Positions 36,872 through 46,884 of a DNA stretch of 64,000 bases are shown one piece after another. This DNA comes from Gilvimarinus gilvus (GTDB taxonomy: Bacteria > Pseudomonadota > Gammaproteobacteria > Pseudomonadales > Cellvibrionaceae): contig NZ_JAULRU010000569.1 of assembly GCF_030518155.1 (NCBI RefSeq), positions 124,001 through 188,000 on the forward strand, written 5' to 3'. Position 1 is the first letter of the stretch. Each line of letters opens with the position of its first letter. Below the pieces are notes generated by a model. That model was not told where the DNA came from and did no database searches. It was given only the letters and a program-made list of their open reading frames with translations. The position numbers and the translations under genes are program-made.

Positions 36872-37830
36872 TTGGCGGACTCCGGTTGGTAGAGCGCGAG
36901 CGCTTTAAGCACTTGGTGTAAATGAGCCTCGCCTGCGGCCACGGAAATTGTCTGTCCCGGTAACTTTAATCCAAAATCTCGTCCTGACTGATGCCACTCC
37001 AGGGCAAGATAGCAAAGGCCAGACAGGCGCTGCTCAACACCGCCTGTTAGATTTTCATAGTCCAGCCAAAAGCTAGCGCGCTCTGCACCGCCATACTGCT
37101 TGAGGTGTAAACCCGCCCCACGCGCGTACAGTTTCCATGCCACTTGCGATAAGGGCGCACCGGGCTGATAGTCGACAAAGCCCATGAAATCGTCATCGGC
37201 TTGAATACGGGCACCTTCTTCACTCTCGCCACCACGCCCCAGATGGTCCACAAACGTTGGAGGTGTCGGTTGCGGATAAATAAGTATATTGGTATCCAGA
37301 TAAACCCACGACCAAACCCGCACCAACCCCAGTGGATAATAGCTCTTCACTATTATTCTGCCCGGCTGCAGCCACCCTCTCCTTTCTGGAAGCACCTGCA
37401 GAGCAATTGTTGCGGCAGCACCTTGCGGGACATCAGCTTGAGCGAGGCCATCCGGTGCCATACCCAACCACAGATCATGCGCCGCCATATTTTCCGCAGT
37501 CGATAGCTCTATAGGCACATTGACCATCTGGCAGCAAAACCCGGGCGACGGTGCGTTTACACTTAAAGTTAAGCCAGATAAATTGCGAAAAGCATGAATA
37601 ATCGATACAAAAAAAAGCCCCATCAGCAGAAAGCTGGCGGCCAGAATAAGGTTGTTTTGATAATTAGTGCCCAGCAACCACAACAAAAAAATCGCCACCG
37701 TGAAGCCTAGTGACGATTTACTGGGAATAACGTAAATGGATCGATGCCGTAATGTCACCTGGCGCGAGCGCGGCACCCGCTTCTCGGTCCAGCGCCAAAA
37801 CACAGCTTCAATACGGTTGCTCAATCGCAC
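36868..37830 (-). CDS. DUF58-domain membrane protein
   Basis: 320 residues: two close membrane helices (about residues 35-75), then the DUF58 region with the FVDYQPGAPLSQVAWKLYAR motif, where the usual Arg-Glu-Tyr-X2-Gly-Asp is altered. DUF58 proteins occur with MoxR ATPases and transglutaminase proteins, as here, and are thought to work together in protein or envelope maturation. The start is GTG at 37830. The gene overlaps the transglutaminase gene by 4 bases. Confidence 0.9.
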   Translation of the reverse strand: MRLSNRIEAVFWRWTEKRVPRSRQVTLRHRSIYVIPSKSSLGFTVAIFLLWLLGTNYQNNLILAASFLLMGLFFVSIIHAFRNLSGLTLSVNAPSPGFCCQMVNVPIELSTAENMAAHDLWLGMAPDGLAQADVPQGAAATIALQVLPERRGWLQPGRIIVKSYYPLGLVRVWSWVYLDTNILIYPQPTPPTFVDHLGRGGESEEGARIQADDDFMGFVDYQPGAPLSQVAWKLYARGAGLHLKQYGGAERASFWLDYENLTGGVEQRLSGLCYLALEWHQSGRDFGLKLPGQTISVAAGEAHLHQVLKALALYQPESAK

Positions 37831-37870
37831 GGTGGCCTATCCAATAACTTATTGAGCACAGCCTATCATA

Positions 37871-38719
37871 TTACGCGGCACAAAAATAAACTTGCAACGG
37901 CTCTCCTTCAATCGAATATCCGATACACAAGCTATCTCCCGATACAGACGGCCTCGAGCCTGCATCATCAATTTCTTCCAACCAACTGTGATTAATTTCC
38001 TCGGCCAGTTGTCTTAGCAAACGACCAAAAAAATCTTCAGGTGATACCCCGGCTGCATACACAGGTTGCCCTTGTAGGTGGCCGGCCAGCTCAAAGTCTT
38101 GCATGACCTGCTGCCGCTGCTTCAAGGTTTGAACAAAAGAGGGAGCCGGCGCCACGCCAACCACTGAACTGACAGTGTCGCTCACCATCCGCCAAGTCCA
38201 TTCCGGAAAGGTAAGTGGATGCTTAGTCAACACATAACTTGGCTGCGAGAATAGACCATACTCTCGTTGTAGCTGGCGTTCCAATAAGTAGGTAAATCCG
38301 TCGACATGAGGCGCCAATGGGCTCTGTGAAACGCGCCTGTTACATTCGCGCTGGTTGCGTAAATTCCAATAGTGGTAATCTGCCAATAGGTGCTGCAATT
38401 GAGCATCGGTCAACACCCCAAGGTTTATCAGGGCCTGTCCTAATGTGACATGATCCAGCTGCTGACGCGCCAACAATTGGCTGACCTGCGCGCCTGTCAA
38501 CCAACCCAGTGATTCAGCCAACTCGCCAAACAGAGCATCGGTTTCGCGTTGTCGTAAATTTATTTGCGCGCTTTGCGCAGCACTGAGCAGCCCCTCATCG
38601 ACGGCCAGCTGCCCGAAAGATCTATTGCTCGAGCTTTGCAAAGCTAAAGCTTGAAGTAATTGCTCCCGATCGATAATGCCTTTGATCTGCAAATACTGTC
38701 CAAAAAATGTCGCCGCCAT
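37871..38719 (-). CDS. Unknown MshEN-like repeat protein inside the MoxR-DUF58 set
   Basis: 282 residues, no signal or membrane helix. Residues 1-110 contain three repeats of a pattern with Gly-Gln-Leu or Gly-Glu-Leu, a Gly-Leu/Gly-Trp-Leu turn and a following Gln (FGQLAVDEGLLSAAQSAQ, FGELAESLGWLTGAQVSQLL, LGQALINLGVLTDAQLQHLL). This resembles the N-terminal repeats of type II secretion ATPases (MshEN), some of which bind c-di-GMP. The C-terminal half (from about 150) is a separate domain I do not recognise. Position between MoxR and DUF58 on the same strand suggests a shared job. Function not assigned. Confidence 0.75.
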   Translation of the reverse strand: MAATFFGQYLQIKGIIDREQLLQALALQSSSNRSFGQLAVDEGLLSAAQSAQINLRQRETDALFGELAESLGWLTGAQVSQLLARQQLDHVTLGQALINLGVLTDAQLQHLLADYHYWNLRNQRECNRRVSQSPLAPHVDGFTYLLERQLQREYGLFSQPSYVLTKHPLTFPEWTWRMVSDTVSSVVGVAPAPSFVQTLKQRQQVMQDFELAGHLQGQPVYAAGVSPEDFFGRLLRQLAEEINHSWLEEIDDAGSRPSVSGDSLCIGYSIEGEPLQVYFCAA

Positions 38720-38904
38720 GAAGAGGCCTCACCAAAGATCTCTTGGCACATTAGCTAGAAGTGCGATTTCATGCGCCTACCTTTAACCTATAGCTCTAAA
38801 TATCGGAAATGTCGAGAAAACCACCGAATCAAGCAGGAATAATAGGGATAATCCTAAAATACAGGTATCACTCATGTATTTTAAGAGACGACTAACTAAA
38901 ACGA

Positions 38905-39822
38905 TCAGCCATTAACAGATAAAATATCAACACTTTGCTGTAACTGCTCTATTTGGCCAGAATCTGGCACCCCTGCCGCTAGAACACGATGCGACACCAC
39001 CGAAGGTAACACCGCCTGAATGTCCTCCGGGATGACATAATCACGGTTGTGCATATAGGCCCACGCTTTTGCTGCATGCAACAACGCAAGCGCTCCGCGC
39101 GGTGACAATCCGTGGGCAAATTGGCTGTCGTGGCGGGTCGCATGTACTAACCGTTGCAAATAGCCCAAAAGAGCATCTGAGGCTTGGACCTGTGCAATTT
39201 GATTCTGTGTCTCAACCAGCGCTTCTGGCGAGACGAGCGTCTTCAAATCAGCAATGAGCCTACGGGAATCACCACCTTTAAAAAGAGCCAGCTCGGCTTT
39301 TTGATCGGGATAACCCAGGCTGATACGCATCAAAAATCGATCCAATTGAGACTCAGGCAAAGGAAAGGTACCCATTTGCGACTGGGGGTTTTGCGTTGCG
39401 ATCACAAAAAATGGGTTCGGCAGCGGGCGAGTATTTCCATCTACAGTGACCTGACGCTCTTCCATAGCCTCTAACAACGCACTCTGCGTTTTTGGTGTAG
39501 TCCGGTTTATTTCGTCAGCCAGCAATACTTGAGTAAACACAGGGCCGGCGTGAAACGAGAATTGATTGGCCGATGCATCAAACACCGAAACACCCAGAAC
39601 ATCTGCAGGCAACATATCACTAGTAAATTGCACACGTTGATACTGCAAGCCCGCCACTTTCGCCAAAGCATGCGCCAAGGTGGTTTTCCCCATGCCGGGC
39701 AAGTCTTCAATCAGTAAATGTCCATTGGCAAAAAGACAGGCGAGAGACAATTTAATTTCAGGTTCTTTACCTAACAGAACCTTGCCAATTTCATCAATAA
39801 TGTTCTGAACGCTTTCTCTCAC
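38905..39822 (-). CDS. MoxR-family AAA+ ATPase
   Basis: 305-residue chaperone-like ATPase. Walker A is EDLPGMGKTTLAHAL and Walker B QVLLADEINRTTPKTQSALL. The sensor and lid regions include FVIATQNPQSQMGTFPLPES and DRFLMRISLGYP. MoxR proteins work with DUF58 (and VWA) proteins, present downstream. The start is GTG at 39822 with AGAGGT upstream, only 11 bases after the metZ stop, so it may be transcribed with metZ. Confidence 0.95.
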   Translation of the reverse strand: MRESVQNIIDEIGKVLLGKEPEIKLSLACLFANGHLLIEDLPGMGKTTLAHALAKVAGLQYQRVQFTSDMLPADVLGVSVFDASANQFSFHAGPVFTQVLLADEINRTTPKTQSALLEAMEERQVTVDGNTRPLPNPFFVIATQNPQSQMGTFPLPESQLDRFLMRISLGYPDQKAELALFKGGDSRRLIADLKTLVSPEALVETQNQIAQVQASDALLGYLQRLVHATRHDSQFAHGLSPRGALALLHAAKAWAYMHNRDYVIPEDIQAVLPSVVSHRVLAAGVPDSGQIEQLQQSVDILSVNG

Positions 39823-39833
39823 CTAACACCTCT

Positions 39834-41039
39834 TTATGACAGCGAGCTCAAACCACCTGCGATATCCTTTTGAATATCGTCAATATCTTCCAGCCCTACC
39901 GCAATACGGATCAGGTTTTCCGTTATGCCTGCCTCGACTTTTTGCTCTGCGCTCAAACGACCATGAGTTGTCGTAGCCGGATGCACAATAGTGGTTTTAG
40001 CATCGCCCAAGTTGGCCGTTAAAGATAATATCTGAGTGGCATCGATAGTCTGCCAAGCTTGCTCACGACCACCAACCACCTCAAACGACAAAACGCCTCC
40101 GAAACCACGCTGCTGTTTTGCAGCGAGAGCATGTCCCGGATGGTTAGGCAAGCCAGCATAGTATACTTTGCTGACTTGCGGCTGGCTCTGCAGCCAGTGA
40201 GCCAGTGCGAGAGCATTGGTACTGTGAGCATCCATGCGCAAACGCAACGTTTCCAGGCCTTTCAAAAATACCCACGCATTAAACGCGCTCATGGTCGGAC
40301 CTGAGCTTCGAATAAATCCAAGCACTTCGTCAATGTATTTGTTGGCACCGGCAACCAAACCGCCAAGACAACGGCCCTGACCATCAATATACTTAGTCGC
40401 TGAGTGCACGATTAAATCCGCGCCAAAATCAATGGGTTTTTGCAGCGCAGGGGTGCAAAAACAATTATCGACCACCAACAAGGCGCCGGCACGGTGCGTA
40501 ATATCTGCAAGCCGCTCTATATCAACAACATCACATAAAGGGTTAGAGGGCGTTTCGACGAAAACCAATTTTGTCTTGGCCGTCATCGCCGCCTGCCAAC
40601 CTTCAAAATCGGTAGCGTCGACAAAACTGGTCTGTACTCCGAAGCGCGCCAAATACTTGTTAAACAAAACCGTCGTAGTGCCAAACACACTGCGCGAACA
40701 CACGATATGATCACCGGCCTGTAACAGCGCCATACAGGTCGACAATATTGCCGCCATACCCGAAGCGGTTGCCACCGCACTCTCAGTGCCTTCCATTGCG
40801 GCGATACGCTGCTCAAGCGTCCTCACAGTGGGATTCGTATAACGCGAATAAACGTTACCGGGTTCATCACCGGAAAAGCGAGCAGCAGCTTCTGCGGCAC
40901 TGGCAAATACGTAGCTAGACGTTAAATACAAAGCCTCACTATGCTCGCCTTCCGCACTTCTTACCTGACCCGCTCTAACAGCCAAAGTATCAATACCCGC
41001 ACCCTGTAGGGCTTTTGCTAAATCGCTAGCGTCACTCAT
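39834..41039 (-). CDS. metZ: O-succinylhomoserine sulfhydrylase
   Basis: PLP enzyme that makes homocysteine directly from O-succinylhomoserine and sulfide. The Cys/Met-metabolism fold shows SRYTNPTVRTLEQRIAAMEG, FVETPSNPLCDVVDI and the PLP lysine in HSATKYIDGQGR, which is characteristic of MetZ. ATG 41039 is preferred; a TTG at 41054 overlapping the purF stop (TTGA) is the alternative. It is the last gene of the purF block, in the usual pseudomonad place. Confidence 0.94.
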   Translation of the reverse strand: MSDASDLAKALQGAGIDTLAVRAGQVRSAEGEHSEALYLTSSYVFASAAEAAARFSGDEPGNVYSRYTNPTVRTLEQRIAAMEGTESAVATASGMAAILSTCMALLQAGDHIVCSRSVFGTTTVLFNKYLARFGVQTSFVDATDFEGWQAAMTAKTKLVFVETPSNPLCDVVDIERLADITHRAGALLVVDNCFCTPALQKPIDFGADLIVHSATKYIDGQGRCLGGLVAGANKYIDEVLGFIRSSGPTMSAFNAWVFLKGLETLRLRMDAHSTNALALAHWLQSQPQVSKVYYAGLPNHPGHALAAKQQRGFGGVLSFEVVGGREQAWQTIDATQILSLTANLGDAKTTIVHPATTTHGRLSAEQKVEAGITENLIRIAVGLEDIDDIQKDIAGGLSSLS

Positions 41040-41050
41040 AATCTTATCCG

Positions 41051-42595
41051 TCAATGAATGTGCAAATCTTCACCGTCGTTATGCAAACCTATCGGACTTT
41101 CTTCTTCTTTTGCCCGAAGCTCTTTTTTCTTTTTTACTTTGCCTTCCTTGCGACTTGCTTCTAATTTATCGAGGTAATCTTTATCGACATCACCGGTAAT
41201 ATACTCTCCATCAAACACGGCACAGTCAAACTCGGTAACGCCACTGCCACCATCAGCTGATGCCGCTTTAAGGTCTTCTAAATCTTGGTAGATCAACCAA
41301 TCCGCGCCGATTTCCTCACACACTTCTTGATGACTACGTCCGTGGGCTATGAGCTCCTTAGTGGTTGGCATATCGATACCGTAAACATTGGGATAAACCA
41401 CCGCGGGGGCTGCCGAGGCAAAATATACTTTTGCGGCGCCCGCTTCACGGGCCATTTGTATGATTTGCTGGCAGGTGGTGCCGCGAACGATCGAATCGTC
41501 CACCAACAGAACATTTTTACCGCGAAACTCCAACTCAATCGGGTTGAGCTTTTGCCTTACCGATTTTTTGCGCATTTGCTGGCCTGGCATAATAAAAGTG
41601 CGGCCGATGTAACGGTTTTTAATCAGGCCTTCGCGAAACTTAACACCAATTTTGTAGGCCAGCGCCTGCCCTGCTACCCGCGAGCTGTCCGGTATCGGAA
41701 TCACCACGTCGATATCATGATTGGGGCGCTCTTGCAGAATTTGTTCAGCCAGCTTCTCACCTTGACGCAGGCGCGCCTTATACACAGAGACGCCATCCAT
41801 AATAGAATCGGGGCGGGCAAAATACACATGCTCGAAAATACAGGGGGTTAAAGCCGTTTTTTCTGCGCACTGTTTGCGGTGCAGTTGGCCATCAAAGGTG
41901 ATGTAAATCGCCTCACCCGGCGCCACATCACCAATCAGTTCAAACCCGAGCACATCCAGCGCGACACTTTCTGAGGCGACCATATACTCTTCACCTTTAT
42001 CGGTCATACGCTTGCCATACACCAGTGGGCGAATGCCGTTGGGGTCGCGAAAGGCCACAATGCCGTAGCGGGCAATCAGTGCGACCACAGCGTAGCCGCC
42101 GCTAACGCGTTTGTGTACACCCTCAACCGCAGCAAAAATATCTTGTTCGGCGGGAATCAACTTGCCCTGCTGCTGCAATTCATGAGCAAACACATTGAGC
42201 AGTACTTCGGAGTCGGAGTCGGTGTTTACATGACGCAAATCGGTTTTAAACAATTCTTCGCTAAGCTTATCAGCGTTCACCAAATTGCCGTTGTGGGCCA
42301 GAGCAATGCCGTAGGGGGAGTTAACGTAAAACGGCTGCGCCAGAGCGGGCCCCGAACTGCCGGCAGTTGGGTAGCGTACATGGCCAATACCGATATTGCC
42401 CACCAGTCGTTGCATATGGCGGGTACGAAACACGTCGCGCACCAAACCATTCGCTTTTTGTTGTGCTACCTTTCCATTTCCCTGACAGGTAACAATACCT
42501 GCGGCATCCTGACCGCGATGTTGAAGAATAGTCAGCGCATCATAGAGCTGAGTATTAACGTCGCGCTTACCGACAATGCCAACAATACCGCACAT
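41051..42595 (-). CDS. purF: Amidophosphoribosyltransferase
   Basis: First committed step of purine synthesis: PRPP plus glutamine to phosphoribosylamine. Cys2 ([11 protein letters not shown]) is the glutaminase nucleophile after Met removal, HRGQDAAG and HNGNLVN are glutaminase motifs, and the PRPP loop is [13 protein letters not shown]. 514 residues, normal length. The C-terminal 50 residues are Lys/Glu-rich. It follows cvpA by 30 bases. Confidence 0.97.
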   Translation of the reverse strand: MCGIVGIVGKRDVNTQLYDALTILQHRGQDAAGIVTCQGNGKVAQQKANGLVRDVFRTRHMQRLVGNIGIGHVRYPTAGSSGPALAQPFYVNSPYGIALAHNGNLVNADKLSEELFKTDLRHVNTDSDSEVLLNVFAHELQQQGKLIPAEQDIFAAVEGVHKRVSGGYAVVALIARYGIVAFRDPNGIRPLVYGKRMTDKGEEYMVASESVALDVLGFELIGDVAPGEAIYITFDGQLHRKQCAEKTALTPCIFEHVYFARPDSIMDGVSVYKARLRQGEKLAEQILQERPNHDIDVVIPIPDSSRVAGQALAYKIGVKFREGLIKNRYIGRTFIMPGQQMRKKSVRQKLNPIELEFRGKNVLLVDDSIVRGTTCQQIIQMAREAGAAKVYFASAAPAVVYPNVYGIDMPTTKELIAHGRSHQEVCEEIGADWLIYQDLEDLKAASADGGSGVTEFDCAVFDGEYITGDVDKDYLDKLEASRKEGKVKKKKELRAKEEESPIGLHNDGEDLHIH

Positions 42596-42625
42596 AGTTG
42601 TCTTACCTTTGTATGGAGCAAAAAA

Positions 42626-43135
42626 TTAGTTTATTTCATCTTCAAACAGGGACAGCGCCCAATCTTTAATGAGAAACGTTGTCTCCCGGGCCCAGTCTTC
42701 GAACACTAGAAAATGTGGAATCAGCAGTGACTCTTGCCACCAGGGGTCATCATTTACCGGAATCATAGCGGGCAATAAAATAACCGCTGCCATAACCACA
42801 ACAGCGCCTCGCACTAAACCAAACACCATACCAAACAAACGGTCGGTGCCGGATAGGCCCGTAATTTTGACCAATTCACCGATGAGGTAATTGACCATTG
42901 CGCCGACGATAAGCGTCGCGGCAAAAAGTGCGGCAAAAGCAGCTATGGCACGCAACGATGGTGTTTCAATAAGGTTAGTCATCAGGGCGGCAAGCCTGTC
43001 ATTGAAGAGCATAGCAATGATAAAAGCGGCAACCCACACGGCCAGAGAGAGCGCTTCTTTGACGAAACCGCGCTTTAGGCTGATCAAACAAGATACAGAC
43101 AATATGCCAATGATTGTCCAGTCTGCCCAGTTCAT
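42626..43135 (-). CDS. cvpA: CvpA-family membrane protein
   Basis: 169 residues with four hydrophobic segments (WTIIGILSVSCLISL, LAVWVAAFIIAMLF, AAFAALFAATLIVGAMVNYL, GAVVVMAAVILLPAMI). The RGFVKEALSL motif after helix 1 is typical of CvpA. In E. coli it is needed for colicin V export and envelope homeostasis. It stands just before purF, as in most gammaproteobacteria. Confidence 0.94.
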   Translation of the reverse strand: MNWADWTIIGILSVSCLISLKRGFVKEALSLAVWVAAFIIAMLFNDRLAALMTNLIETPSLRAIAAFAALFAATLIVGAMVNYLIGELVKITGLSGTDRLFGMVFGLVRGAVVVMAAVILLPAMIPVNDDPWWQESLLIPHFLVFEDWARETTFLIKDWALSLFEDEIN

Positions 43136-43215
43136 GCTGGCGGCGTCTCCGATAACCAGAAAGGCGCAAATTTTAACAGAGCACGGGGCCGCATCATACC
43201 CATAATGTCGCGGGT

Positions 43216-43869
43216 TTATGGCTTAAAGCGCAATACCAGAGAATTCACCTTGAATACCGGGTCTACCTCATTCTTTACCGTCTCAGCCAGGGCTTTATCC
43301 AGTTTTGGACCGATAAACACCCTGCTTACCTCGCCTTGACCGGTTTGCGCCTGGCGAACATAGGCCTTGTAGCCGCGATCCTGCAATTGCTTGCGTAAGC
43401 GCTGCGCCGATTCGGACGAGCGCAAACTGGCCACCTGCACAACCCAGGCATTTAGCTCTTCTGGCGCCGAGGATGAGAGTTGGCTTGGCGAACTACTGCT
43501 CGACTCAGGGCGTGGCAACGAACTCGGCTGCGATGAAGTCGATTGTGCAACCGGCTGAGCACTCGCTGCGGCGCGCTCACTCGAAGCGGCTACCGAGGCT
43601 TCATTCGCGGCCTGCAGCTGGCTTAAGTCTTCGGCTACAGGCTGATCAGACTCAGGCAAATAGAGGTGGTCAGGGTCAGGTAATGGCTCGTCAATAATCG
43701 GCCTGGGCGTTTCGATAACAACCGGCGTCATAGCGGGCTTAGCGGGTATTTGGGTGCGGGTATCAACCTGGTGCAATTGCTGCTCTTTAAAAAAGTCAGG
43801 CAGGAAAATCACAGCAATTCCTGCGAGAACCAGCGCACCAATCACTCTTTGTTTTAAACCGTCGTTCAC
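43216..43869 (-). CDS. dedD: SPOR-domain protein (DedD type)
   Basis: 217 residues: one N-terminal membrane helix (VIGALVLAGIAVIFLPDFF, residues 9-28), a Ser/Pro/Gln-rich periplasmic linker, and a C-terminal SPOR domain (NAWVVQVASLRSSESAQRLR to VFKVNSLVLRF) that binds denuded septal peptidoglycan. This is the DedD layout, a cell-division accessory. The start is GTG at 43869. Set in the folC-dedD-cvpA-purF order. Confidence 0.92.
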   Translation of the reverse strand: MNDGLKQRVIGALVLAGIAVIFLPDFFKEQQLHQVDTRTQIPAKPAMTPVVIETPRPIIDEPLPDPDHLYLPESDQPVAEDLSQLQAANEASVAASSERAAASAQPVAQSTSSQPSSLPRPESSSSSPSQLSSSAPEELNAWVVQVASLRSSESAQRLRKQLQDRGYKAYVRQAQTGQGEVSRVFIGPKLDKALAETVKNEVDPVFKVNSLVLRFKP

Positions 43870-43879
43870 CTAGCCTCAC

Positions 43880-45136
43880 CTATATCGCTGGTATTGATTC
43901 GGGAGTCAAAATTTTAAGCGCCTCAGCCACGGTAAAAAAGGATCCAAACACCACAATCAGATCATCTTTTTTTGCTGCAGCTTCAACCTTATATAAGCAT
44001 TGAGCCATCGTCCCCTCCGAGGCCACAGTCCAGGCCCTTTGATCGATCAGCGCCCTAATATCCTGAGCGGCACCAGCTCTTGCATTGCCGTCGAGCTGGG
44101 CAAGATACCAAGTACCGGGCAACTCGGACAAGTTGTCCAGAATACCATCAATATCCTTATCCGCCATAACCGCAAAAATATAATGCAATCCGGAAGTTTG
44201 GTTGCGGGCAATTTGTGCGGCTAACATTTGTGTTGCGGCTGGGTTATGGGCGACATCAAGCAAATAGTTGAAGCCATTTTTTGCGACGTGTTGGCAGCGC
44301 CCCGGCAAGTGTAAATGTCCCAGCGTCCGCTGGAGCAACGGTTGTTCGGGCAGGCCCACCAATAGGTTCACCGCCTCGATAGCCGCCGCTACACTTGGCA
44401 GTGGTAAATGAACTTGTGGCAAATCTATCTCAATAGAGCCGCTGTTAAATCGGCAGCCCTTTTCCGTCAAACTTAAATCAAAATCATGTTCAATGCGCCG
44501 CAAAGGCACCTGCAATGCACCAGCAACATCCAGAACTGATTGTGGCGGATCACTATCGGCGCAAACAGCGTGCTTTCCTGCGCGCAAAACACCCGCTTTT
44601 TCACGTCCTATCGTTTCCCTATCACTGCCGAGCCAATCCTGATGATCAAGCGCAACAGAGGTAATAACCGCCACATCCGGGTCGACAATATTGACCGCAT
44701 CCAGACGCCCGCCCAAGCCGATTTCCAACACGTACACATCCACTTGCTTGCGATTAAATAGCCACAGGGCCGCCAGGGTGCCAAACTCGAAATAGGTCAG
44801 CGAGATTGCGCCCCTGGCGCTATCGACCGCGGCAAACGCTTGGCACATCTCCTGCTCGGAGACAGGATGACCATTGATTTTAACTCGCTCACAGTAATGA
44901 TTTAGATGTGGAGAGGTGTAACTGCCAACGCGATAGCCCATCGCGCGCAAGATTGCGCTTGTCGCTGCGACACAAGAGCCTTTGCCGTTGGTACCGGCAA
45001 CTGTAACGACCTTTGCCTGATGGGATAATGCCAAGCCTGCGGCAGCCTGGCGAATACGATCCAACCCCATGTCAATTTCAGTGGGGTGAGCTCGCTCGAT
45101 CCTGGCGAGCCACTCATCGAGGGATTGAGCCTTCAC
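43880..45136 (-). CDS. folC: Folylpolyglutamate/dihydrofolate synthase
   Basis: Adds glutamate to dihydropteroate and folates. The 418 residues show the P-loop VTVAGTNGKGSCVA, YTSPHLNHYCERV, LEIGLGGRLDAVN and the DVAHNPAA motif of the Mur ligase-like C-terminal domain. The start is GTG at 45136, 6 bases after the accD stop, so the genes are co-transcribed. Confidence 0.96.
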   Translation of the reverse strand: MKAQSLDEWLARIERAHPTEIDMGLDRIRQAAAGLALSHQAKVVTVAGTNGKGSCVAATSAILRAMGYRVGSYTSPHLNHYCERVKINGHPVSEQEMCQAFAAVDSARGAISLTYFEFGTLAALWLFNRKQVDVYVLEIGLGGRLDAVNIVDPDVAVITSVALDHQDWLGSDRETIGREKAGVLRAGKHAVCADSDPPQSVLDVAGALQVPLRRIEHDFDLSLTEKGCRFNSGSIEIDLPQVHLPLPSVAAAIEAVNLLVGLPEQPLLQRTLGHLHLPGRCQHVAKNGFNYLLDVAHNPAATQMLAAQIARNQTSGLHYIFAVMADKDIDGILDNLSELPGTWYLAQLDGNARAGAAQDIRALIDQRAWTVASEGTMAQCLYKVEAAAKKDDLIVVFGSFFTVAEALKILTPESIPAI

Positions 45137-45142
45137 TAAGCG

Positions 45143-46012
45143 TTAAGACGCTTCTACACGGCGGGTAAATTTAGCAATGAGACGTGCAATCGTGTCTCGC
45201 ATATCACTGCGATGGATAATCATGTCGATAGCGCCATGTTCGAGCAAAAACTCAGCGCGCTGGAAGCCCGCCGGTAGTTTTTGACGAATGGTTTGCTCAA
45301 TAATAGCGGGGCCGGCAAAACCCGCGCGGGCTCCGGGCTCAGCGGCGTTGATATCACCCAGCAATGCCAGTGATGCCGATACGCCGCCATAAACGGGATC
45401 GGTCATTATTGAAAAATAAGGTGTCCCCTGTTGCTTCAATTTCTCCACCACCGCAGACGTCTTAGCCATTTGCATCAAAGAGATCAACGCCTCTTGCATA
45501 CGTGCACCACCCGTTGCCGGGAAACACACCAATGGGATATTCTCCTCCAAGGCAACTTTTGCCGCGCGAGTGAATTTTTCACCGACGACATAGCCCATAG
45601 AGCCGCCATGGAATGCAAACTCGAAGGCGACACCCACAACAGGCATACCTTTCAGTTCGCCCTTCATCGCGACGATAGCGTCTTTCTCACCGGTCGCTTT
45701 CTGGGCGCTGACCAAGCGATCCTTATACTTTTTTACATCCTTAAATTTGAGGCGATCGACAGGCTCGATTTCCGCACCAATCTCTTGGCGAGAACCCTCG
45801 TCCAAAAAGATGTCCAGGCGGCGGCGAGCGCCGATGCGCATGTGGTGGTCACACTTAGGACACACATCCAGATTGCGTTCGAGCTCTGGGCGATACAGTA
45901 CCGCGGAGCATTTAACACACTTTTTCCAAAGCCCCTCGGGTACTTTACTGCTCGTACCCTTACGGCCTTCGGCGCGAACCACACTTGGAACCAGTTTCTC
46001 TAGCCAACTCAT
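45143..46012 (-). CDS. accD: Acetyl-CoA carboxylase carboxyltransferase beta subunit
   Basis: Transfers carboxyl from biotin to acetyl-CoA in the first step of fatty-acid synthesis, together with AccA (not in this window). A four-Cys zinc ribbon lies at residues 33-56 (KCVKCSAV and [10 protein letters not shown]), followed by the crotonase-like core with [18 protein letters not shown] and [13 protein letters not shown]. 289 residues, slightly short of E. coli (304) but complete. Confidence 0.97.
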   Translation of the reverse strand: MSWLEKLVPSVVRAEGRKGTSSKVPEGLWKKCVKCSAVLYRPELERNLDVCPKCDHHMRIGARRRLDIFLDEGSRQEIGAEIEPVDRLKFKDVKKYKDRLVSAQKATGEKDAIVAMKGELKGMPVVGVAFEFAFHGGSMGYVVGEKFTRAAKVALEENIPLVCFPATGGARMQEALISLMQMAKTSAVVEKLKQQGTPYFSIMTDPVYGGVSASLALLGDINAAEPGARAGFAGPAIIEQTIRQKLPAGFQRAEFLLEHGAIDMIIHRSDMRDTIARLIAKFTRRVEAS

Positions 46013-46054
46013 TGCTCGTATTCTCTCTCGATCAGTTCTTCTCGGATGTGGGTG

Positions 46055-46864
46055 TTACAGGCTGTCCAACGCCTGACGGATGTCACTAATGATACCACCA
46101 ACAGCACCGGCAATCTGCTCTGGGCTCTGCCCTTGCGCTTTGCCCATAGCATCAACCAGAACACTGCCGATAACCACACCGTCGGCCAATTCCGCCACGG
46201 CCTTTGCACTGGCGGCATCTTTAATGCCAAAACCTACACACATTGGCAAATCGGTGAGCGCGCCGAACTCTTGCAGTTTTCGTTGCACTGCTTTCACATC
46301 GAGATGACCCGCTCCGGTAACCCCCTTTAAAGAAACATAGTACAAAAAACCACTGGCCTGGGCCGCAACCTGGCGAGCGCGCTCTACACTCGTCGTCGGT
46401 GCTAGCAAAAAGATATTATCGATATCACGGCTGGCAAGCTCTTGCTTGAGCCCTTCCAGCTCCTCAAGAGGTAAATCTACGGTCAACAATCCATCGACAC
46501 CTGCCGCCGACGCCTTTTGCGCAAATACGCTGTAGCCCATACGCTCAACCGGGTTCGCGTATCCCATCAGCAGCACGGGTGTCGTTTTATTCTCTTTACG
46601 AAACTCGGCCACTACGGCCATAGTGTCGGTAAGACTGACATGATGCTCAAGCGCACGCTCGTGGCCTTTCTGAATGACAGGGCCTTCAGCCATAGGGTCA
46701 GAGAAAGGCACGCCTAACTCAATAATGTCCGCGCCTGCAGCCACCATTTTATGCATAGTGGGCAACGTCGCTTCACGATTGGGGTCACCGTTCACAATGT
46801 AGGCAACTAATGCCTTACGACCAGCGTTTTTCAGATCACTGAAGGTTTTACTTATACGACTCAT
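46055..46864 (-). CDS. trpA: Tryptophan synthase alpha chain
   Basis: Cleaves indole-3-glycerol phosphate to indole. TIM barrel of 269 residues with the catalytic Glu in IIELGVPFSDPMAEGP and Asp in DGLLTVDLPLEE. It has FLLAPTTSVERA and the phosphate-binding CVGFGIKDA and GVVIGSVLVD. It follows trpB by 20 bases. Confidence 0.97.
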   Translation of the reverse strand: MSRISKTFSDLKNAGRKALVAYIVNGDPNREATLPTMHKMVAAGADIIELGVPFSDPMAEGPVIQKGHERALEHHVSLTDTMAVVAEFRKENKTTPVLLMGYANPVERMGYSVFAQKASAAGVDGLLTVDLPLEELEGLKQELASRDIDNIFLLAPTTSVERARQVAAQASGFLYYVSLKGVTGAGHLDVKAVQRKLQEFGALTDLPMCVGFGIKDAASAKAVAELADGVVIGSVLVDAMGKAQGQSPEQIAGAVGGIISDIRQALDSL

Positions 46865-46884
46865 TCTATAGCTCCAGCTCTGTT

